Source: Denitrovibrio sp. | GTDB lineage: Bacteria > Chrysiogenota > Deferribacteres > Deferribacterales > Geovibrionaceae | NCBI GenBank assembly: GCA_002869185.1 | Contig: PKTN01000001.1 | Coordinates: 682,001 to 746,000, forward strand | DNA length: 64,000 nt | Reading direction: 5' to 3' | Part shown: positions 59,362-64,000 of the stretch, piece after piece | How positions within the stretch are numbered: the first letter of the stretch is position 1 | How the letters are laid out: the number at the start of each line of letters is the position of its first letter | The notes under the pieces: model-generated | What the model was told of the DNA's origin: nothing | Seen by the model: the letters and a program-made list of their open reading frames with translations, nothing else | Databases searched by the model: none | Program-made: the position numbers and the translations under genes

Positions 59362-60930
59362 TTACCTCAATTGTGGTTCTATTATTTCAGGATTAGTTCT
59401 TTTATACTGTGGCATAATCATACCTGCCGTGGCATTTATATATGTAGGATCAGTAACTGAATAGCTCTTCCCTTTAAAATCAACTACAGCTCCTGTATTC
59501 TCAGCACCTAGATCAACTGCAACTGCAATATGACCAGGAAAATCTAGCATAATAAGATCAAGGTCTGTAAGCTTCCCAACAAGGTATGCAAAGAGTACAC
59601 TTCTATCTTCACAATCGGAGAAAGGATAATATAAGGTCTCTTCAGTAAAGAGAAACTTCTCTCTACCAAACTGCACATCGTCTGTCTTATATTCAAAAGC
59701 TGTCTGAACAAATTTAAGCAAGATATTTATAGACTCTCTTTTACTCTTACCTTTCAATATCTTTTTAAGCTCTGGCAATATTGTCTGCTCAATCCAGTCA
59801 GGGGTCTTTGCATTAGTATAAACAGAGAGATCCGCCTGCGGAAAGTTGTTTAAATAGGCAATACTATATCTATTTGCTATGGCATTGATTACATAATTCT
59901 TCCCACCAGTTTCAAACTTTAGATCACGGCTATATCCAGCGAATCCAAGTTTTGGATAATCCATCTTAGACATGCTTAATATCTTCTTAGCAGCTGGGTA
60001 TTTACCGTTATATGTGTAAAGACTCTCGGTTGGTTCTTTTCTACCAAAAACATCTATCACATAATACCTAACATTTGAGAATGTATAAAAAGGTGTGCCG
60101 AAAAGTTGACTATCAGATGGCATCATAACTTTTGTTATGCCAGATTTAGAGTATCCAAGCTTTGCGTCGTATCCTGCCTTGTTCAAAAAGAACCAAACAA
60201 GCATCTTACGTTCTGGTGTTTTACCTAAAAGCTTAGCAGCGAATCGTTCAACAAGGTTTACATAACCCCAGTCACCTATTTGCATCTTATCAGCTGATTT
60301 CTGAAGATACTTAAGTGTCTTTTTATAGTCAGACGAAGCGATGGTCTCCCACCATTTCGCAATATTCTTTGACGAAAGAGGATTTTTTACAGGTGTTAAA
60401 AATTTCTTATCCACAGGGATATCTAGATTGGTTCCGTAGAATGAAAGTCCAAAACCCTCTGGCTCCTGCTGAGGTACATACTGGGGCTCTGGTTCTGGCA
60501 CTGTAACCACAGGTTCCTTAACTACCGGCTCTTTTACCATTGGCTCAGGAACGACAGGCTCAGGCTTTACTACAGGCTTAGGTGCCGGTTTTGGTTTTTC
60601 ATCTTTAATTATAGGTTTGGGCTGTGGCTTAGGTTTCTCAACCACAGGTTTCGGCTTTGGTTTTATCTTAATTGGTTCTGGCTTAGGCATTGGCTTTGCC
60701 ACAGGGATATCTACTGGCTTAGGCTTATCAAGAAGCTGTTTAGGCTTCTCCCCTTCGTATGGTTGCCACGTCTGCTTAAGAAAGGACGTAAACTCACGGT
60801 CTATCTCTTCGAGATATGTTTGATACTCATTCATCTGCTTTCTAACATATTCTTCATATGAATCATATGCGAATGATGAAAACGCAGTTGTAAGAATTAT
60901 GATCGAAATGATACTAAATATACTTTTCAT
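59362..60930 (-). CDS. Secreted transglutaminase-like protein with Pro/Lys/Glu-rich linker
   Basis: Signal peptide; (KPxP)n linker; FSDCEDRSVLFAYLVGKL and PGHIAVAVDL catalytic-type motifs. Confidence 0.85.
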   Translation of the reverse strand: MKSIFSIISIIILTTAFSSFAYDSYEEYVRKQMNEYQTYLEEIDREFTSFLKQTWQPYEGEKPKQLLDKPKPVDIPVAKPMPKPEPIKIKPKPKPVVEKPKPQPKPIIKDEKPKPAPKPVVKPEPVVPEPMVKEPVVKEPVVTVPEPEPQYVPQQEPEGFGLSFYGTNLDIPVDKKFLTPVKNPLSSKNIAKWWETIASSDYKKTLKYLQKSADKMQIGDWGYVNLVERFAAKLLGKTPERKMLVWFFLNKAGYDAKLGYSKSGITKVMMPSDSQLFGTPFYTFSNVRYYVIDVFGRKEPTESLYTYNGKYPAAKKILSMSKMDYPKLGFAGYSRDLKFETGGKNYVINAIANRYSIAYLNNFPQADLSVYTNAKTPDWIEQTILPELKKILKGKSKRESINILLKFVQTAFEYKTDDVQFGREKFLFTEETLYYPFSDCEDRSVLFAYLVGKLTDLDLIMLDFPGHIAVAVDLGAENTGAVVDFKGKSYSVTDPTYINATAGMIMPQYKRTNPEIIEPQLR

Positions 60931-61000
60931 AAGTCACCTGTTATCTGTATATAATAATTATATACATTTATGACAGGCTTACGAGTGAAAAAGCACAAAT

Positions 61001-61474
61001 TTACTTAAAAGAAACTTCTAAAATCTCATATTCAATTTCGCCGCCAGGAGCAATAACAAGTGCTTCATCGCCAACTTTCTTGTTCACAAGGGCTCTAGCG
61101 AGCGGAGACATAATAGAAATAGTACCATTAGAGACGTTTGCCTCATCAGGACCTACGATTGTATATGTTTTTTGTTCTTCTGTTTCTACATTTTCGATAA
61201 GGACTGTAGCACCAAAAACGATTTTATCGCCTGAGAGTGTAGCTATATCTATAACATGAAAACGACCGATCTTACCTTCAAGCTCATTAATTCTGGCCTC
61301 GATCATACCCTGACGCTCTTTCGCAGCATCATACTCAGCGTTTTCACTCAAATCCCCATGACTACGTGCTTCTGCAATAGCAGCAACAACTTCTTTTCTT
61401 TCAATTGTCTTGAGTCTTTCAAGCTCTTTCTTAAGCTTTTCAAAACCAGCTGGGGTAATAGGAATCCTATCCAT
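61001..61474 (-). CDS. greA: Transcription elongation factor GreA
   Basis: MDRIPITPAGFEKLKKELERLK, HGDLSENAEYDAAKERQ. Confidence 0.97.
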   Translation of the reverse strand: MDRIPITPAGFEKLKKELERLKTIERKEVVAAIAEARSHGDLSENAEYDAAKERQGMIEARINELEGKIGRFHVIDIATLSGDKIVFGATVLIENVETEEQKTYTIVGPDEANVSNGTISIMSPLARALVNKKVGDEALVIAPGGEIEYEILEVSFK

Positions 61475-62951
61475 CGTTCTCCTCCGAGACTTTCTTTCCA
61501 GTAACGAAGCTGTTAATATAACCGTCATTTAGCCTTATTTCAAGCTCATCTTGCAAAGAGATGTCAAAAACACTCTTAATAGGCTTCCCGTCAAGCATTA
61601 CAAAGCTATACCCCTTTGATAAAATATTATGAGGGTCTAATGCTTCTAGTTTTGCAGTCAATGGGGCAAGTCTACTTTTATTATCAGTTACTTCTGACTT
61701 AACAGCACTTTTCATTCTGTATACTAGATTGTCTAATTTGTTTTTATAATTCTCTGCTTTTCTATCAGGTGCAAAACCCGAAACTTTTTGTAATAAAATA
61801 TTTATTCTGTCAGATTCAGACCTCTTTTTATTAAAAAGAGCATCTTTTAATCTTCTGTCAATATCGTTTATACTATTTTTTTGTCTTTCGATCTGAGCTT
61901 TTGGCGAAATCCTGCTCATAATACCAATAAGCTCATTAAGCTTAGCCTTTTTTCTATCTGTCATCTGTAAGGTGTGTCCAGATAGTGACTTTATAAGGTA
62001 GCTCAGTTGCCTGCGGTCAGACTCTACCCTCTTCTTTGGAGATGCTGAACCAACAGACTGCATCAACATATCCAAACGTTGATTTGCATTCATAACCTTT
62101 TGGTTCATTATATTTGTAAGTCTCTTACCTAGCAGATCAAGCTCACGCCCGGCAGAGCTATACCCTTCACCAAGAAAACTAGCAGCAGCAGTAGGTGTCG
62201 CCACCCTCTTATCCGCCACAAAATCGCATATAGAAATATCTCGCTCATGACCTATGGCACTGATAGTAGGTACTTTGCAAGCAGCAAGAGCCCTCGCAAC
62301 ATACTCTTCGTTAAAAACAGCAAGGTCGTCAAGCGATCCACCACCGCGCATAAGTACAAGTGCATCATACCTGTCTGTCATTGCACCAGCCTTCGATAGA
62401 GCACTAACGATAGGAGCAATTGCGTCCTTACCTTGAACAGGGACACCCCAAACATCAACCTCAAACACCGCTCCGTCATTCTTCATAGTGATAAGGAAAT
62501 CTTTGATAGCAGCACCAGTTGGTGAGGTTATAATAGCAACTCTTTTTGGGAGATAAGGTGTAGGTTTCTTAAGTTCATCTTCAAAGAGCCCTTCCGCCTC
62601 TAGCTTCTTTTTAACCTCTTCGAAGAGTTGCCAAAAAAGCCCTACAGAGTCGTAATCTAGCTTTTTAACGAGTAGCTGATAATTACCACCAGCCTCATAA
62701 ACAGTAAGCTCGCCTATTGCCTCAACGCTATCACCATTCTTTGGATCGTATCCTTTGTTCTTGTCTGCCATCCCACGGAACATTACACACTTGATCTGTG
62801 CTTTCTGATCCTTGAGTACAAAATAAAGATGCCCAGCGGGAGAACGAGAAAAGGAGGATATCTCACCTTTGACAGCAATATTATCCGCAAATGTATTTTC
62901 AAGAAGTCCTTTTACGGCTCTTGTTATTTCTGTAACAGTAAATTTTTTCAT
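61467..62951 (-). CDS. xseA: Exodeoxyribonuclease VII large subunit
   Basis: NIAVKGEISSFSRSPAGHLYFVLKD, GGGSLDDLAVFNEEYVARALA, SAIGHERDISICDFVADKRVATPTAAA. Confidence 0.97.
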   Translation of the reverse strand: MKKFTVTEITRAVKGLLENTFADNIAVKGEISSFSRSPAGHLYFVLKDQKAQIKCVMFRGMADKNKGYDPKNGDSVEAIGELTVYEAGGNYQLLVKKLDYDSVGLFWQLFEEVKKKLEAEGLFEDELKKPTPYLPKRVAIITSPTGAAIKDFLITMKNDGAVFEVDVWGVPVQGKDAIAPIVSALSKAGAMTDRYDALVLMRGGGSLDDLAVFNEEYVARALAACKVPTISAIGHERDISICDFVADKRVATPTAAASFLGEGYSSAGRELDLLGKRLTNIMNQKVMNANQRLDMLMQSVGSASPKKRVESDRRQLSYLIKSLSGHTLQMTDRKKAKLNELIGIMSRISPKAQIERQKNSINDIDRRLKDALFNKKRSESDRINILLQKVSGFAPDRKAENYKNKLDNLVYRMKSAVKSEVTDNKSRLAPLTAKLEALDPHNILSKGYSFVMLDGKPIKSVFDISLQDELEIRLNDGYINSFVTGKKVSEENDG

Positions 62952-63262
62952 TTTGTTTTTTCGGAATTCTCTGGTTTATGGTCTTCTTCGAAGAGTGGTT
63001 TCTCAATTATGTATAGATCTTCATCAGGCTTCTTAAGGCTGAGTTCTTTTTTTATAAGCATCTCAAGATACTCAACATTTTTACTCACCTGTTTAAGCTC
63101 TGTTTCAAGTGCTGTGACCTTCTCTTCTGTGACACTAAGCTGTAGTTCGTAGTTGTTCTTAATACGCACAAGCTCACGGTATTTGAGCAATCCATTATGC
63201 CCTAAGACCATATAAGCAACTAGTGCGACAATAAGTGCCAAAAAGAAGATATTGAGTTTCAT
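62948..63262 (-). CDS. Septum/DivIC-like short membrane coiled-coil protein
   Basis: 104 aa: N-terminal TM then coiled coil YRELVRIKNNYELQLSVTEEKVTALETELKQ. Confidence 0.7.
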   Translation of the reverse strand: MKLNIFFLALIVALVAYMVLGHNGLLKYRELVRIKNNYELQLSVTEEKVTALETELKQVSKNVEYLEMLIKKELSLKKPDEDLYIIEKPLFEEDHKPENSEKTK

Positions 63263-63343
63263 GAAGCCTCAAACGTTAATAATATTTAAATAAATATTAC
63301 CACACTCATGACGACTTGTCACAGTAAAAAGGGACTTGAAACC

Positions 63344-64000
63344 TTAGCGAGCTGATTTCAGCCCATAGCTTTCTAGAAATCTATTTTTATCATGTTTATA
63401 TTGGGCTTCCAAGGCTTCACCACCTCTTATTTTGTATATATCTATGAGCTTAGAGGTGTAAACATGTTTCCTTATACTATTATTCGCGACAGTACTTTTA
63501 TAGGCGAAATATGGGTTGAAGCCTATAACAAGCAAAACAACCATAGGTATGATCCATATTCTTGTGAATTTGCCTTCTATAAACGAGCATATCAACGCTG
63601 ATTGACCTATCAGTAAAAAGACTGCAACAGGCATACGATACCTGCCAGTAACGTACGTCATCAGTGTAACTGTTAATAAAATTAGTAGCTGTATCAGAAT
63701 GAATTTTCGATGTTTCATACTCCCAAACAGAAAGCCCGTCCCCCCTGTCGCAAGCAAGATTCCGAATCCATATTTCAAATAATTAAATGGCTTAAAAGGA
63801 AGATAGTTTGACTTAAAATATTGAAAGCTATAGTTACTAGATATCTCCGCATCATTTAAAAATACTAAAAACCGCATGGCTATCTTTTTTGAAAACTCCA
63901 ATGGGTTTTTATAAATATATTCACGTGTTTTCTTTTTCCAGAATGCATTCACCTCTGTGTCTTTAAGTCTCTTTCCAGATTCATATTGCGCGATTTTTTT
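63344..64000 (-). CDS. Membrane glycosyltransferase/mannosyltransferase-like protein, N-terminus beyond the window
   Basis: Frame stays open to the edge (KIAQYESGKRLKDTEVNAFWKKKTREYIYKNPLEFSKKIAMRFLVFLNDAEI...); the 63952 start in the track is internal. Confidence 0.65.
   Translation of the reverse strand, partial: KKIAQYESGKRLKDTEVNAFWKKKTREYIYKNPLEFSKKIAMRFLVFLNDAEISSNYSFQYFKSNYLPFKPFNYLKYGFGILLATGGTGFLFGSMKHRKFILIQLLILLTVTLMTYVTGRYRMPVAVFLLIGQSALICSFIEGKFTRIWIIPMVVLLVIGFNPYFAYKSTVANNSIRKHVYTSKLIDIYKIRGGEALEAQYKHDKNRFLESYGLKSAR

Noticed and set aside
1-64000. CRISPR arrays, rRNA operons or complete prophage
   Set aside because: No regularly spaced repeats, rRNA-like sequence or phage structural genes seen.
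1-64000. Genome-wide TAA reassignment to explain the in-frame stops
   Set aside because: Many conserved genes (for example valS, rsmI, xseA, hipA) end normally at stop codons at their expected C-termini, including TAA.

Overview
The window is a low-GC bacterial chromosome segment. Gene content (TRAP transporter, many two-component and c-di-GMP proteins, dnaG-rpoD) would fit a Deferribacterota-like organism, but I hold that taxonomic guess with low confidence. Positions 1 to about 10.6 kb are accessory. They contain: a PRTase-like ORF cut by the window edge; a small PD-(D/E)xK-like nuclease ORF between a decayed and an intact serine-recombinase copy; an ORF split by a TGA; hipBA with two palindromic operators; a small module bracketed by a 21-bp inverted repeat; a tRNA-Leu 3'-end remnant; a two-gene Hachiman/AbpAB-like defence system (DUF1837-type nuclease plus SF2 helicase); and a truncated IS3 element. 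From about 10.6 to 35 kb there are signalling genes (histidine kinases, LytS/LytTR next to a TRAP operon, chemoreceptor, GGDEF, tandem EAL) and a perfect-looking sigma-54 promoter. From about 35 to 64 kb there are housekeeping genes (nnrDE, tsaE, valS, nadC, trxB, rsmI, rnhA, tRNA-CAU, rpoD, dnaG, MATE, greA, xseA). The least expected observation is that conserved genes are cut by in-frame stops with intact reading frame on both sides: two TAA in a CZB-type chemoreceptor, one TAA in a YhcC-type radical SAM gene, and one TGA in an accessory ORF. The ORF track shows only the fragments.
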